64,000 bases of DNA from Halorubrum aquaticum (GTDB lineage: Archaea; Halobacteriota; Halobacteria; Halobacteriales; Haloferacaceae), in contig NZ_FOPZ01000007.1 in the NCBI RefSeq assembly GCF_900113615.1, positions 1 through 64,000 on the forward strand, read 5' to 3'. The translations under genes were made by a program, and so were the position numbers. Positions 63,678 to 64,000 of the stretch are shown here, in pieces; position 1 is the first letter of the stretch; the number at the start of each line of letters is the position of its first letter. The notes below the pieces were generated by a model. It had not been told where the DNA came from. It ran no database searches and saw only the letters and a list, made by a program, of their open reading frames with translations.

Positions 63678-63712
63678 CCGTTCGAGACGTCGAGCGACAC
63701 CGCGGGCGACGG

Positions 63713-63720
63713 TTTATATA
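63713..63720 (+). promoter_or_regulatory. TATA box of the last partial gene
   Basis: TTTATATA lies about 27 bases before the ATG at 63743. The following gene therefore has its own leaderless promoter. Confidence 0.7.
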
Positions 63721-63742
63721 CCAAACCGGAACCATCCGTCTC

Positions 63743-64000
63743 ATGTTCGAGACTCACCTCGATGCCACCTACGCGTGGTTCGGCCTCGCGCTGGTGAGCG
63801 TCGCGGCCGTCGGCGTGGTCGTCGCGCTCCCGACGGCCCCGCCGCCGGACGCGGACGGCGTCGCACACACGATCGGGTCGGTGGCGGACGGCGAGTACGT
63901 CGCGACCGCCGAACACGGGTTGGCCGCCGATCGGATGCGGCTCACGCCGCGAACGATCGAACTCTCGACCGCCGGCGGCTCCGTCCGTTCGACCGTTCGA
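63743..64000 (+). CDS. Pilin-like membrane protein, partial (runs off the end)
   Basis: The first 86 codons of a gene cut by the window end. MFETHLDATYAWFGLALVSV starts the protein and one transmembrane helix follows (about residues 11-30). The exterior part begins PTAPPPDADGVAHTIGSVAD. The pattern is like haloarchaeal proteins (DUF7283-like) found after pilB-pilC genes. Function and full length cannot be seen. Confidence 0.7.
   Translation, partial: MFETHLDATYAWFGLALVSVAAVGVVVALPTAPPPDADGVAHTIGSVADGEYVATAEHGLAADRMRLTPRTIELSTAGGSVRSTVR

Overview
The window is chromosomal DNA from an extremely halophilic archaeon of the class Halobacteria, perhaps close to Halorubrum (the genus is an inference). 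The evidence is very high GC, strongly acidic proteins, split archaeal RNA polymerase genes (B''/B' and A'/A''), TATA boxes about 27 bases before start codons (leaderless genes), archaeal lipid genes (GGGP synthase, CDP-archaeol synthase), an archaeosortase-type PGF C-terminus, a CetZ-like tubulin homologue and many families typical of haloarchaea.

Layout. 1-10.7 kb: tRNA-Asp, then rpoH-rpoB2-rpoB1-rpoA1-rpoA2-nusA overlapping in one operon, a putative terminator, an inserted lipoprotein gene, and rpsL-rpsG. 10.8-22.7 kb: aconitase, a dUTPase/dCTP deaminase-family gene, a double-hairpin intergenic element, an LLM flavin monooxygenase, a CBS pair protein, a possible nuclease-fold protein, NUDIX hydrolase, NAD synthetase, a short zinc-finger protein, a TrpD-like phosphoribosyltransferase, a small HTH-like protein and a fused siroheme decarboxylase. 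22.8-33.5 kb: UvrC, a soluble PAS chemoreceptor, cytochrome P450, kynureninase, an MFS permease, a 7TM sensor kinase, a Gdx-type SMR exporter and a flavin/PNPOx-fold protein. 33.9-45.3 kb: tRNA-Ala(CGC), rbkR-ribB (FMN synthesis), ilvE, a DUF502 membrane protein, proline dehydrogenase, carS, a PRC-barrel protein, two tiny zinc proteins, a UvrD-type helicase coupled to a degenerate M24-fold protein, and a PGF-CTERM surface protein.

45.5-56.0 kb is the most interesting stretch. A sugar nucleotidyltransferase and glmS (amino-sugar precursor supply) sit beside a minus-strand set: response regulator, HEAT-repeat membrane protein and processive GT2 synthase with a novel repeat tail. A GAF histidine kinase and a Tat lipoprotein with a glycosidase-like fold follow. 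Together they look like a regulated exopolysaccharide (biofilm) locus.

56.1-64 kb: riboflavin synthase, GGGP synthase, a CetZ-like protein, and a type IV pilus-like cluster (coiled-coil protein, small membrane protein, PilB-type ATPase, PilC-type membrane protein, and a partial pilin-like gene running off the end).

Three gene-free stretches (about 15.95-16.26, 18.49-18.62 and 35.77-36.11 kb) carry copies or part-copies of one dispersed repeat family. It has conserved blocks and a hairpin whose sequence changes while its pairing is kept.
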